NCBI GenBank assembly: GCA_033439795.1
Contig: JAUTDP010000011.1
Coordinates: 1,364,001-1,428,000 of the forward strand
Direction of reading: 5' to 3'
Source: Sordaria brevicollis
Taxonomy: Eukaryota > Ascomycota > Sordariomycetes > Sordariales > Sordariaceae
Length of the DNA stretch: 64,000 nucleotides
Made by a program: the position numbers and the translations under genes. Every line of letters starts with the position of its first letter. The first letter of the stretch is position 1. Shown piece after piece: positions 34,890 through 49,733 of this stretch. Below the pieces are notes generated by a model. The model saw nothing but the letters and a program-made list of their open reading frames with translations, did not search any database and had not been told where the DNA came from.

Positions 34890-35061
34890 TGTGATAATAG
34901 CGGTAATATTGGGGTAGCAAAGAAGGCTTGATTGTGTATAACTATATAAGACTCTGCAGACGTGCAGATCTCTAGTCACTATAAAATCCCTTAGACTCCA
35001 GACCTCGGTTATAATTACGTATACTCTATCCTCCTAGAGTAGGCTACCCAGTATTATAACA
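34890..35061 (-). repeat. copia LTR (downstream copy for the - strand element)
   Basis: 172 bp, the same length as the copy at 40373. It begins TGTGATAATAGCGG on the + strand and ends CAGTATTATAACA. By my count it differs from its partner at about 26 sites, all C/T or G/A. Confidence 0.95.
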
Positions 35062-35070
35062 CACCCCTTA
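35062..35070 (-). other. probable polypurine tract
   Basis: The - strand reads TAAGGGGTG immediately upstream of the downstream LTR, the position of the plus-strand primer in LTR retrotransposons. It is short and partly mutated, so it is supported mainly by position. Confidence 0.5.
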
Positions 35071-36179
35071 AATCTAGGCTACAAACTAGCGCCAAATTTA
35101 TTTAAAAATACCCTACAATCTATTTACTTCTTAAAATCTTATACCTCTATAATTAAATTATTATAATAATAATTCTAAAATCCTTATTTATTACGTTAAT
35201 TTTTAAATAGATTGTAAAATTTATTTATTAATTTACTTATAACCTCCTCTTCGTTTATCTCCTCCTAAAAACCCTTATCCTCCTTCTCCGAATTTATTTC
35301 TTTAAATATCCCTATTATAATAAATACGCTAGTAATTTCCTATAGCTTCGTTAAAGGGCGTTAGAATTCGACGAACCTTAATTGTATTATTGAAATAGCG
35401 TAGTCTATAGGCCTAAAACTCTTTATAAAGCTATTTATAATCTACTCCTTAATAAGGATATAAATAATATTAATAAAATTTCTCTCCTATATTTAGCGTA
35501 ACTAATACTTATATATATTAATATATTTTAATTTAATTATTAATTATATACCCTCCTTAATTATAAATCGAATTATTTATTTATTATTATATCCTATAAG
35601 CGTAATTTATTAATTTAAATCTACGGTCAATTTATTTAAAAGACGGCGAACGTAGATAGTTTCTTTAGCGCCCTAATTAAAGGATAATAATTCTATTTTT
35701 ATAAAAAAAGTGGTTATTATATCCTATTTATTAGCGTATTAATCGACCGTTACGCCTAATAGCCTTAATATAAACGTTTAAGAACTTTTATAATTAAGGG
35801 AATTATTTATAAAAGAGGAATTAATTATTATATAGAAATCCTATCTATTAAATCTATTTAATTAAAGGGCGTAATTTTAAATCGATAATAAATAAAGGAG
35901 GATTCGATTTATAGCCTTATAATATATTAGGTTGGGGTTGGAATTAAACCGAACGAACCTAAAAATAAAGAAAGTAACGTTTAAACGTATAGTAATAACG
36001 ATATAGAAAATAAAGCCGATTTTAATTTAATAAATTATAATCTTATAGGGTAATACCTTATTTTCGTAGGGTATTAATTCCTTTTTAATTATAGGAGTCT
36101 AGAAGAATTTCTTCGTCCCTTTAACCTTCTTTATAATCTTTTTAATATATTCGCGTTAAAATAACTAAATTAATTATTT

Positions 36180-36780
36180 TTTACAATTACGAATAATTTC
36201 GATTCCTAAGAATTATTTTAATTCCTCTCCGCCGGTAAATTTATATTTCTTTTATAAAGTAACGACCACCCCCTTAATTACACCGACCTCTTTATTTCTA
36301 TTTAAATAAATAATAACGATATTATCGACGTAAAAGAATAGGAAAACATTATCTTTACGCAAAATATTAAACTTAAAAAGGATAGGGGATATATTTATAA
36401 TTATAAAGGTCTTAATAAATTCCTATTATTATAAAAGAGGTAATTTCTATAGATTATATAGTATTTAAAGTAGATAAATTACTTAACCTTTCCTTTAATA
36501 CTTAAGAGGAATTCGTATATATATTAATTTATTTAATAAAATATTAATAAACGTATTCCTTATATTGTATTAAATTAAATCGAAGTTAAAATACGTAATA
36601 ATAATTATAAAAATATAAAACGATTTAATTACTAATATAATTACGTAAATTTCTCGAATCCTATCCTTAATTTATTAATCTCCTTTTATTATTAATTGAG
36701 CTTTATACTTTTAAAACCTACCGTTTTAATCGAATTTATAAATATAAACCTATTGTAACCCTAAAACTTCTTTACTAAAT
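36180..36780 (-). pseudogene. remnant of copia reverse transcriptase
   Basis: Translating the - strand as it stands shows a decayed RT. Around 36,740 it reads VYIYKFD*NGRF*KYKAQL, matching the copia W-x-YK-D-G-KARL block. At about 36,540-36,590 it reads FDLI*YNIRNTFINILL, matching the QxDVxxAFLNG block. The catalytic box at 36321-36332 reads YVDN where an active enzyme has YVDD, and FLGIEI follows. Tryptophan and glutamine codons have become stops, as RIP does. No function is possible. Gag, integrase and RNase H remnants should lie on either side, but I could not read them with confidence. Confidence 0.85.
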
Positions 36781-39700
36781 ACTTCCCTAATACTTATTTA
36801 CTTTTAAAATTTCATTTTATAATACTCCGTTAAGTATTCCTTCTCGGTAATAATAAACAATTCCCCTATAGGGTATAAGGAGAGTTTATAATAATAATTT
36901 AAAAGTAGTAGAAAGTCTAATTAATAGAGGGTTTTTAATAGGCTTTATTTCTATAGATAGTTAATTTTCTCCCTTATTAATTTTAATTTAATATTATAGC
37001 CGGGATCGACTTTGATTCCCCTTTCTTATATTTCTTTTAAGAACGCCTAATTTACGACCGTATTTCCCTAGAGACTTATAAGACGGCTTTTCCGCCCCGC
37101 GAAGAATAATATTACCCAATTAAGGTATTAATTTATAATTAGTTATAAATCCTTATTAAACTTCGAAAGATTATTAATTAAAAAGGAAGTTAATATATTA
37201 TTTAGGATTAGGGATATTAAATAGTACTTTTTATCCTCTAAATTTATTATTATATTTTAAAAATCTAACGGTAATTACAAAGGTAAAAGTTTTTCTAAAG
37301 ATTCCGATTAAATTTCCAATTTTATTTTAAAGACCGCTAAGGATTAATTTAATAGTATTAAAATAACCTCTAATTCTTATACTTATAATAAATATTAACC
37401 TATTTATATTTATTCTTAGTATTAATTCCCTAATACTTCTTCTTTTCTCCCCTCTTTTAAAATATTAATCGTATCGTTCGCGTCGGTCGGAAAGCTTAAG
37501 GTAATAGAATTAGGCGTCGGGTTTTCGAAGGTTAATAGCAATTCGAAAATATTTACTTCGGCGGTATTTATATTATAAAAAATTTTTAATTATATAACTA
37601 ATTCGTCTAAAGAAACCTTTAAGGATTTATAGAATTTTTATATATTATTAATAAATACTTCGTTTTTATTAAATATAATATTTCGCATTATAATAATCGA
37701 ATTAGTATATAAATTCTAAATTTAATATTAATTCGAAGATTAATAATTAATTAAATATTTAATTTACGCTCGCTCCTTAAATTTCCTAATTTTATTTTTA
37801 CTATTTATAATATTAGCCGTAAGAATAAAAATTTTATAACTATAGACCTTTAAATATATAATTATTAAGGAGGGATCCGTTAAAGGAATTTTATTATCTT
37901 TAAAATTAAAGTAAATTTCGAACCTCTTTTTAAGGGACTTTTAATAATATTCTACTTTAAGCGTTAAATTATATAGGTATATTATTATACGTATTATTTT
38001 TAATTATAAAATTTCCGGCAGATTTATATTAATACGTATTAATATTACCTTTGTATTAATTATACCCTTTAAACGCTCTATATTTCTATTCTATACTTAT
38101 ATATAAAAAGCGGAGGGTTCGATAAATATACCGCAATAAATTAATTAAATTATAATTTTATAATTATTAATTATTTCGTTATTATATTCGATTACCCGAG
38201 GAATAATATTATACTAAATTTATAGGCCTATAAAAAAACTTTAAAAATTAACCAAAATAGTATTAACTTCCCGGCTACCTAAATAATAAATCCAAATATA
38301 CTTAAATTACTAATTTATAATTACTATTAAACTTAAATATTCCCTACTTCGTATTTTAATTTTAATATAAGAGAAGAAATCGATAGCGAATTATAATTTT
38401 AAACCTTTAAAATAATTACGAAATTCTCTACGTATTTAATGCTTTAATTTAGCTAAAATATACGGATTATAATATATTATATTTAACCCTTTAAAGCGGA
38501 TTTTATAAATTTATTTAATAAATTTTACGAATATATTTAATTTTAAGTAATTAAATCGAAAATATTAACGAAGGGCTTCGCCCTCTTATAGCCTCCGTTA
38601 AAAATAATTAAAAGTACGTATTATAAAAGAAAATTCGTTAATATTATTTAATATTAGGGGGATGTATTTTAAAATAAATTATTTATATACGGAATAGATA
38701 TAATAGATTAATAAATTTGTAAAATTAAAATAAAAGTAACCGTTCTTATAATTTTAATAAATATAATTATCCTCGAATTATTTTAAAAAAATAAAATTAT
38801 ACGCTATATTTAATATTAGCGCAACGTTAAGGAAAATTAATTCCTTTATTTTATCGTTATTTTAAACCCTAATAATAATATTTCCGTATCCTTTAATAGT
38901 AATTTAATTATTCTTAATTTATATATAATTATTAATATTTATAGGGGTAAAGTTTTTAAAGCGATTAATTTTATTAAAAATATAAATTATTGTACTTAAA
39001 TCGAAAATTGCAAAATCTTTTAACGGGTATATAGCGTAGGAATCTATAAATATTAAAAAATTATTCTTACCTACTAAACGATTATAAAATTATTTTTAAA
39101 TAAATTTATTATCCTTTTACTTACGTAATTAAATAATAATATCTTTAAACTTCTTATCTTTTTCTATATTCGTTAAAATACGCTTTTTAATCTCTTTATT
39201 TTTAATTTATTTTTCGAATACGATTTAAAAACGTATATAATAGTATTTATAAACGTTATAGCTTTACTAATCGTAAAGCCTATAAATATTATAGTAGGTC
39301 TTATGTACTTATTAAAATAAGGAAGAAGCTCGTTTTTTATTAATTAATTTAGAAAAAGGTTTTTTATTATTATTATTATTTATTAAAGTTATAACCTCCT
39401 CCTATCCCTTTTTAATATTTATATTAGGGTATTAATTATCGTTATTAAAAACGTCTTCCGTAGTAGGCTTTCCGCTTAATATAATTGTAAATATTATACT
39501 TTTTAATAAAAGGGCTAATTAACCTTTTACTTAAATAGGATTTACTATTATTATTTTACGAAAATCCTTAATAACGGTATAAAATCCTATATCTATACGG
39601 TTATTTTTTATAACCTCCTTATTATATTATAACTAATACGAATTTATTTAAATAGAATAAAAACTTCCTTTAATAGCGAAATAGAATTCGGTAAACCAAA

Positions 39701-40320
39701 TATTAAGATTTATAGCCCTAAGGACCTTACGCGCTTTATATAAGGCTATAGCCTATTCCTATTAAAATAATTAAGTTATTTAATCGTAATTAGCGTAATT
39801 AGGGCGTAAGATAGCGATTAATTAAACTTTAGCCAATTTTTTAACTTCTTTATCGTTAAAATATATTACTTTAATAAAATTATTGTATTATTCGTAAATT
39901 CCGGAACGTTTAGTAAAATTAATTTCGTAGTATAAATCTCTAATAATTTCTATTATTTATAAATTTAATTAAGTTTTTTTAACCCTAAAATTTATAATAA
40001 CTTTTAAATTAATATACTAATCGTTTTTCTCGATTATATAATCGTAATAATTACGCTCGTAATAAAAACTATTACGTACAACGGTAATAAATAACTCTTT
40101 AAAACGGGCCTTTCTTTCAATTATAATTTCTCCTTCGGGTTTTTCGCCTCTATAATCCTCGATATTAGGCTCAACGAATCTAATAAATTAAGGCTACCGG
40201 TCTATAAAATCGATATAATCCTATAGCCTTAAATTTTAGGCCTAGGAAATAAAAGCATCTTCCTAAACGGGCTAATCCTTTGGCGAATTAAAACGGATAT
40301 TATTAATCTTCGACGATAAT

Positions 40321-40338
40321 ATTATTATTATTATTATT
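40321..40338. repeat. (ATT)6 microsatellite
   Basis: Six ATT units inside the retrotransposon, about 35 bp from its upstream LTR. Confidence 0.85.
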
Positions 40339-40372
40339 AATGTAGTTCGGTCGAATTGGTAAAACTTTTAAT

Positions 40373-40544
40373 TATAATAATAGCGGTAATATTAAGGTAG
40401 TAAAGAAGGCTTAATTGTATATAATTGTATAAGACTTTATAGACGTATAGATCTCTAGTCATTGTAAAATCCCTCAGACTCCAAACCTCGGTTATAATTA
40501 CGTGCACTCTATCCTCCCAGAGTGGGCCACCCAGTATTGTGATA
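40373..40544 (-). repeat. copia LTR (upstream copy for the - strand element)
   Basis: 172 bp partner of the repeat at 34890. It begins TATAATAATAGCGG and ends CAGTATTGTGATA on the + strand, so its terminal TG/CA dinucleotides are themselves mutated by transitions. Confidence 0.95.
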
Positions 40545-40549
40545 GCTTG
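40545..40549. repeat. right target-site duplication GCTTG
   Basis: Five bases directly after the right LTR, matching 34885-34889. Confidence 0.9.
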
Positions 40550-40906
40550 AGTACCGCAAGATACACAGCACGTCACTGCCAGTTCTCTTATCGGAGCAAA
40601 CTCCTTGCCGCTTATCGCGTTATCTGGATTCTCTTATCATTTTTATCTCGTGATAGTCGTCAACTTACACCAGAGATGTCTACCTACCGAAAAGGCAACA
40701 TCCAAGCAGCAATTCAGCACTCCAAACAATGTTCAAAGTTGCATTTCACAAATGTTCTATCTTCAGGTATCATTTCCAACTTTTGCTTCTAGTAAAGGCT
40801 GCCACGCTACGAATAAACACCATGACCCAAACATGCAGAGGTATATCCGGTATAAATAGGTACAACAAATGAGAACCGCACTTTTTCGCCCATGCACCCT
40901 CTTTTT
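40550..40906. other. spacer between retrotransposon and glutathione reductase 3' end
   Basis: About 360 bp of normal base composition; the RIP footprint stops sharply at the LTR. It contains the 3' UTR of the reductase gene. No other feature was seen. Confidence 0.55.
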
Positions 40907-44120
<3,214 letters not shown>

Positions 44121-45497
44121 ATGGTCAAGCCACAGGCGTTGAGCAGGATACCTGCTTACCAGTTGCAAGAGCTCATGGTCCGGTGTGGCCTACCCAAAAC
44201 CGGCGCAAAGCTGCTGCTATATAACCGTATTCGAACCGCTGCCAGGGAGCACAAACCTTTAGCAGCCGACTCTCGCATTCTCAGTATTGACATGGGTCTC
44301 AAGAACTTCGCCTACAGCCTTCTCACTCTGCCCCAAAAGCCCGAGGCCTCGGTCTTGACTCCTCCAAAGCGTCAGTTGTTAAGTGACAAGCGAAAAGTCA
44401 CCAAAAAGCCCAAGCCTAGCGAGTCTAACAACGACGGGGCCATTTTCACGGCCGATACTTTCGACAAGCTTCTGGAAGCCGAAATTCAGGAGGCCGAGAC
44501 CACAAATCATGTGGCCGATCTACACGTATGGCGCCACCTCAACCTCTTGCCCTGGCTTGAGGTGAACAATATCGATGGAAGGAACACAGACGCAATCGGC
44601 GAACAATTCGCCCCAAATGCCATGGCCGATATGGCCTACCGTCTAATCACGGAACATATTCTGCCTCAAAGGCCAACCCACATCCTCATTGAGCGTCAAC
44701 GCTTCCGCACCGGCAACGGGGCTGGCATTTTTGAGTGGACCGTCCGCGTAAACATGCTTGAGTCCATGATCTACGCCATCCTGCGCGTCATGCAAAACGC
44801 CGGTAAGTTCAAGGGCGTCGTGGTTCCCGTGCCACCCAAACGGGTGGTCAACTATCTCATGCAGACGTACGGAGAGGAAAACCCTCAAGAACGCCTCCCG
44901 GGGAAGCGCAATATTAAGGCAAAAGTTCCACTCGGGGCTGCGCTGGATCAGGAGATCTCGCCCGAGGAGGATAAGGAGGACGAGCTTCTCAGCCCCTTCG
45001 AGCCGCCCATCAACGTTGCCGAGAGAGAAACCAAGAAGGCCCTCAACAACGTCAAGAAGGTCAGGATGGCGCTTTTGGCCGAGTGGTTCAGGAAGAACGA
45101 GAAGATCGGTCTCGCGAACGAGGAGATGCGACGCATGGCCTACTACTTCGTAAGGAACACTGATGTCGCCTGCCGGAATTTGCTTCTGACCAACCAGAAA
45201 TTGAAAAACGAGGCGGTGGAAATGCCGCCTGTCCATCAACTACCAAAGTCTCTCGGCGTCGGCACATTTATGGGTAAGCTCGGAGAGAAGCCGGAGCGCC
45301 TCACCAAGGGCGAGCACATTGAGAAGATGGACGACTTGTGCGACTCGGTCACCCAGGGACTTGCCTGGATCGAGTGGGGGCTGGAGTTGGAGAAGGCAAT
45401 GGAGAACTCGAAGTGGATTATGGAGGATAACGAGGAACCGGAGAAACCCAAGCTGGGCATTCCTGTTATGAAGAGAACATGGGGCAAAGGTCTATAA
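44121..45497 (+). CDS. cce1: mitochondrial Holliday-junction resolvase Cce1/Ydc2
   Basis: Structure-specific endonuclease that cuts four-way junctions in mitochondrial DNA. Single exon, 458 residues. An N-terminal SAP-like motif (YQLQELMVRCGLPKTGAKLL) for DNA binding precedes an RNase H-like fold. Acidic catalytic residues are visible in RILSIDMGLKNFAYS, in HILIERQRFRTG and in KMDDLCDSVTQGLAWIEW, matching the known Asp/Glu/Asp-Asp set of Ydc2. It is longer than yeast Cce1 (about 350) because of charged insertions, for example LTPPKRQLLSDKRKVTKK and LDQEISPEEDKEDELLSP. The ATG at 44121 immediately precedes the SAP motif; no separate presequence is seen, but the first 30 residues are basic. It is tail to tail with the RecQ gene, 275 bp away. 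Confidence 0.93.
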   Translation: MVKPQALSRIPAYQLQELMVRCGLPKTGAKLLLYNRIRTAAREHKPLAADSRILSIDMGLKNFAYSLLTLPQKPEASVLTPPKRQLLSDKRKVTKKPKPSESNNDGAIFTADTFDKLLEAEIQEAETTNHVADLHVWRHLNLLPWLEVNNIDGRNTDAIGEQFAPNAMADMAYRLITEHILPQRPTHILIERQRFRTGNGAGIFEWTVRVNMLESMIYAILRVMQNAGKFKGVVVPVPPKRVVNYLMQTYGEENPQERLPGKRNIKAKVPLGAALDQEISPEEDKEDELLSPFEPPINVAERETKKALNNVKKVRMALLAEWFRKNEKIGLANEEMRRMAYYFVRNTDVACRNLLLTNQKLKNEAVEMPPVHQLPKSLGVGTFMGKLGEKPERLTKGEHIEKMDDLCDSVTQGLAWIEWGLELEKAMENSKWIMEDNEEPEKPKLGIPVMKRTWGKGL

Positions 45498-45772
45498 AAG
45501 ACGCGGGGCTCGGCACAGGACTCCTGTTGTCTGTACGATAAAGTGTTGCTTAGATACCCGGTCAAGGAATGTGACAACGGCGTTCTCCTTAGCGCTGCTC
45601 TCACAACCGCCTCCTCACCGCTGATGTGCACAATGATCCTATCTTAATACGCCGCAGTATGTATGAATGAAAACATGGGTATCATATTGACCTAGGTCTC
45701 AAAGAATGCATCAACCAAGAGATCAATCAGTTCCTCAAATTCCAAGCTTTCCCCCCCCCCTCTTTCATCCGT

Positions 45773-47397
45773 TTACTCGCTCCAATACTCATCATACATC
45801 CCCTCTTCCCGCTGCGTCATAACCCACTCCTCACTCGCCAGGCCTCTTGCCATCCTCCTCTTCAGGCCCTGAGGATCCTTATGCCAATCACACGCATAAT
45901 CGCACTCCGGTACTTCCGACTCCCCAAAATACCTGCAAATAGCCGCATGACGACAAGAGTTGGTATCCTCACAATAGGCCACCAGACTGTTGAGGCTTTC
46001 CTGCCTCGCCTGCTTGTTCATGATCCCATCCGCCCCCGCTTTCTTCGACACCGGCTCCCTCGCGACCAAGTTGCACACTCGGTCCCTATCTTCTCGGCTG
46101 TAGTATAGAAAGCAGTAACTGGCATTTCCATCACGACCCGCCCGACCGGCTTCCTGGTAGTAACCCTCGAAGGATTTTGGCAACCGCCAGTGTACCACGA
46201 ACCGCACGTTCTCCTTGTCAATACCCATGCCGAAGGCCGTCGTGGCAACGATGATATCGTACCCCGGCTCGTTTGCGATCCATTTCGCCAGCGTCTTTTC
46301 CTTGATTTGATTTGGCAATTTGGCGTGAAAAGGCCGGGCGCCGATTCCATCCTGTTGTAGGGCGACAGCGAGCGATTCGACTTCGTCGCGGGAAATCGTG
46401 TAAATAATGCCGGGGACATTTTCGACGCGCTCACCCGTGGCATCGAGCTCGGCTTTCCGATCCGCGGCTTCTCTTCGGTGGTACACGCCTTGTAACCAGG
46501 TGACAAAGTCATCGTAGCGGTCATTTGCTTCATCACTCGTAAAACGTACTTCGAGATGTAGGTTCGGACGATGGGCCGTCATGCTAAAGATCTTGAGTTT
46601 GCCGGGCGTCTTGTCCAGCCCAAGTGTGTTGAGCACATCGCGGCGGACCTTGTCGTTGGCCGTAGCCGTGAGACACATGACGGGAACATCGGGAAAGGTC
46701 TCGCGGAACCACGAGAGCCGTTTGAAGTCCTTGCGGAAGTCGTGGCCCCATTCCGAGATGCAGTGGGCTTCGTCGACCACGACGCGTGCTAGCTCGTGCT
46801 GCTCGTAGACTAGCTTCAGTTTCCGCCGAAAGTGGTCGCCGGAACATAGCTCGGGAGTGACGTAGAGAAGCCGGGTACGTGGATGTCCAGTCGCGAGGTC
46901 AGCGTAGATGTGGTCCCGCTCTTGCAAGGTGGTGTTGCTGTTCAGGGTGCGAGCGTCAACGTCTGATGCTCTCAAGGCCTCGACTTGGTTCATCTGAAGG
47001 GTGTCAGTAACTCGCTTGGACGCAGGTGTAAGGGATGACACCAACCATGAGACTCAGCAATGGAGAAATCACAATGGTGACTAGATGGACGAAGTCAGAT
47101 CTGTCTTGTCACAACCGTAGATCATGTTGAAATGATTGACATACTTCCACGGTCTATAACAGCTGGAAGCTGGAAACAAAGACTCTTGCCAAACGACGTG
47201 GCCGCCTGGACGAAGACATCATGACCATCGAGGGCAGCTTTAATGATCTCTCTCTGGTGCGGTCTGGGAAAATTGGTCAGCATTGGATCTTGAAGAACGG
47301 CTTATGCCAGATGCTCATACCTGAACGTCTCTTTGCCGAATTGTCGACGAAGGGTAAAATCTATGTCTTTGAAGGAATCGCTCCTTAGGAGAGGCAT
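45773..47397 (-). CDS. recQ2: RecQ-family DNA helicase, short form
   Basis: 3'-5' DNA helicase acting in recombination and repair. Four exons (47397-47321, 47263-47145, 47080-47046 and 46993-45773) give 483 residues. The third is only 35 bp and encodes ITIVISPLLSLM with its flanks. Motifs in order: 0 (FRPHQREII), I (AATSFGKSLCFQLP), Ia (ISPLLSLM), II (VVDEAHCISEWGHDFR), III (MCLTATAND), IV-V (IVATTAFGMGIDKENVRFVVHW) and VI (YYQEAGRAGRDG). The zinc-binding cysteines follow (YCEDTNSCRHAAICRYFGE, then CDYACDW). There is no winged-helix RQC or HRDC domain, unlike QDE-3 and other BLM-type proteins, so this fits the smaller Neurospora RecQ2. A short upstream frame (47443-47466, 7 residues) precedes the start. 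The start at 47397 is the only in-frame ATG after an upstream stop. Confidence 0.9.
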
Positions 47398-47997
47398 CGT
47401 CTTTACTTTCGCCGTTGGCGAGTATTGCCCGCCAGGTCGCGCCTATTGCGTCGCTGCGAATTCCATCAGGTCGAGACTGGAAATTCAATCAAAGCCTTCC
47501 AGCTTCAGATTTTTATTGGAGTTGAAAGAGTGAATGTGACGAATTCATCCCATCACACTGGTTTGGTCGCGTCTGGTTTGTTTACCGTGACTTCCATGGT
47601 TGCGCATTTGAAGGAAAGCCCAGTGGAAGGAAGTGAAGTTCTGTTTGGGGTAAAATTGTAGGGGACTCCCGGTGTTGGTTGGCTGATTCAGTGCCCAGTT
47701 GCCACTGTAAGCAGCACTGTAAGGCCCCACCGGTTTAGCAGTTCCTTGGGTAAGGTGCGATTTGCAAATGGTTGATCCAAGCTTGATGGTCGTGGTCGAC
47801 ATAGTAGATCTCGAGAAGCAAACATGATGCCATTATCCTCTAGTAGAATAATCCATTAAATCCATACTTATAGGGAAAATCGTGACTGATAATCCGGCCT
47901 GCCTTCGTCATGATGTTTCTCTCTCATACTCTCTCTGAGCAACATCGACCACCTCGAGCCGAAATCGTACGGACGAGACAAAAACATTGAGGGGAAC
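47398..47997. other. intergenic, RecQ leader and upstream gene end
   Basis: 600 bp between two - strand genes. It holds the RecQ promoter/leader with a 7-codon upstream frame at 47443-47466. No further gene was recognised. Confidence 0.5.
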
Positions 47998-48960
47998 TCA
48001 CCAAACCCCCGGAATAACCGCCCACTTCTTGCTAATCTTCTCCTCCCCAAACTTCTCCATATACCACTTCTTGCCGTTGACCGCCCTCGGCAACATGGCC
48101 GCCACCTCGTTCAACAGAAAACATCTCGCCGGCAGACATCCCCAGCCAGCAGCCATGTAGAACCCAAGCCACTCCACCCACTCGCAAAAGTAATGCGGGT
48201 AGAGCATCACCTGGAACAATCCCGCCTTGGGAATCTCGTAGTGCTTGTCCACCTTCTTGCCCGGCTGTCCCTGCTGCCCGTTCTGCTTCGCCAGCCGCTC
48301 CTGCCTGCGGTTCTCGCGCCGTCTGATTTCCCGTAGTTCGTCGTCGTGGTAGTAGTTGGCCATCAGGCCGACATAGAAGAGAGCGATGCCGCAGGTAAAC
48401 TGGAGTGTAGGGAAGTAGCTGGATAGCTGCTTCGCCCAGGCTGCGTGGCTCGTGGGACCGTAGGCAGCTAGCCACGAGCCGATCAAGGTTCCGTTGATGA
48501 TCTGGAAACCAAAGGCGGCGGCCCATATGACAATGTGAATGGGCGCCATGCTGGGCTGAAGGAAGGGAAAGGCGAGAGCGCGGTAGGAATAGTGAATCAC
48601 GAAGAGGCCGGCAAGGACCTTGTTTTGCCAGGGAAGGTCACTGAGGGTGAATCCGTGCTGGGCTGGGAGGGTGCGCATCATGTAGAGCAAGGTCATGAAG
48701 CCTGGCGCTTCCATGGTGAGCCAGCCGATCCGGCCGGGGACGTTGAGGCGGCTTGCTGTCGAAGTCTTGCCCATCCCGTACCAGGAAACACCCCATTGGA
48801 TCGAGGCGGCCTATTTGGTGGTGTCAGTTGTGATGGCGAGCATGCTAGATTGGACCACGGCACATACCACGGGGAACCACTTCCATATGGAGAGAATCAA
48901 ATCGAAATTTTCCCTTGTTGGAGGATACCAATTGTCAATTAGGCCCACGGTAGTCGTCAT
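47998..48960 (-). CDS. steroid 5-alpha-reductase-like membrane protein
   Basis: Member of the 3-oxo-5-alpha-steroid 4-dehydrogenase family, which reduces activated double bonds of lipids with NADPH in the ER membrane. Exons 48960-48868 and 48810-47998 give 301 residues, close to SRD5A1 length. The N-terminal exon begins MTTTVGLIDNWYPPTRENFD. Conserved features are GWLTMEAPGFMTL, the hydrophobic KVLAGLFVIHYSYRALAFPF, NYYHDDELREIRR, and the C-terminal PHYFCEWVEWLGFYMAAGW block. Several membrane spans are evident. A charged loop (NRRQERLAKQNGQQGQPGKK) interrupts the second half. The substrate is not deducible: sterol, polyprenol and very-long-chain enoyl reductases share this fold. The splice at 48867/48811 restores WFPVAASIQWG. 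Confidence 0.88.
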
Positions 48961-49733
48961 TGTCCTCTTTGTTGGCGTTTAGCCGAAGACTTCTCGAGTG
49001 AGATGGTCAAATCGAAGGTGAGCGACCGTTCCAAAATGGACAAGGTACGAGGTATATGGGTAAGGACTTCACACCGTCTAGAGGTAGCTGTGTGATCAAG
49101 AGGACTCGTTCCTCGATCTGGACGGTGAAGAAATTAACGACAGTGGGAAGACACAGAGCGAGAGAAAACTGAGAGGGGAGGAAACAAGGGACAATTCTTA
49201 GGGTGAGAGTTCGACGTTTGCTGGCAACCTCACCGTGCTTCAGTTGGATGACCAATGATGTCAGCGAAAGCACTCCGCCATTTTCCCAACAGGGGCAATC
49301 TAATCTGGTACTACAGTGGTCAATAACACACCATTGGCCTATCACCGCCCAACAACAATCCTGTAATGCTACCACAAGATATCACCAACGATCAGATGCC
49401 TCTTAGAGTATGTACCAGTAGCTTTAAAGCAAGTAGTAGAATTCATAGCACGGGACAACATCATGAAACCATCCATCCATTTCGGTCCACGATCGCAACC
49501 GCTTCACCAAGGTAATTATTTTCCAGGTAGTATTTGTCCTCAACTATGTGACTATAAAACGTCAAAAACTGCAACTCTGACTATACCGTAACAGTTCGCA
49601 ATCCAATACCCACTGGTATCATTCGTCTCTTCATGTCAACTCTAACCATAACATTGCGCCCTGCGCTCGAACCTAAACACCAAGCCATGAGAAACAGTAG
49701 CAATGACCGAAAACCAAGCCTTCGAGGTACCAA
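48961..49733. other. intergenic, reductase promoter and MINDY 3' end
   Basis: 773 bp between two - strand genes. No coding frame, RNA gene or repeat was recognised. Confidence 0.5.

Larger units (their letters stand above)
34890..40544 (-). mobile_element. Ty1/copia LTR retrotransposon, RIP-inactivated
   Basis: A full-length element of 5655 bp. It has two 172 bp LTRs (34890-35061 and 40373-40544) and 5 bp target-site duplications GCTTG at 34885-34889 and 40545-40549. Read on the - strand, LTR ends are TG...CA, and a purine-rich run (AAGGGG) lies just before the downstream LTR. The coding strand is - because reverse-transcriptase motifs of the copia type are legible there around 36.2-36.8 kb. 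The interior is extremely AT-rich, with hardly any CpA/TpG, and has no frame of 60 codons or more between about 34,980 and 40,336 in any phase. Every difference between the two LTRs is a transition. All of this is what RIP produces. It is non-autonomous and dead. Confidence 0.95.

Noticed and set aside
45751..45760. Run of ten C near the RecQ 3' end
   Set aside because: Short homopolymers are common; no function is indicated.
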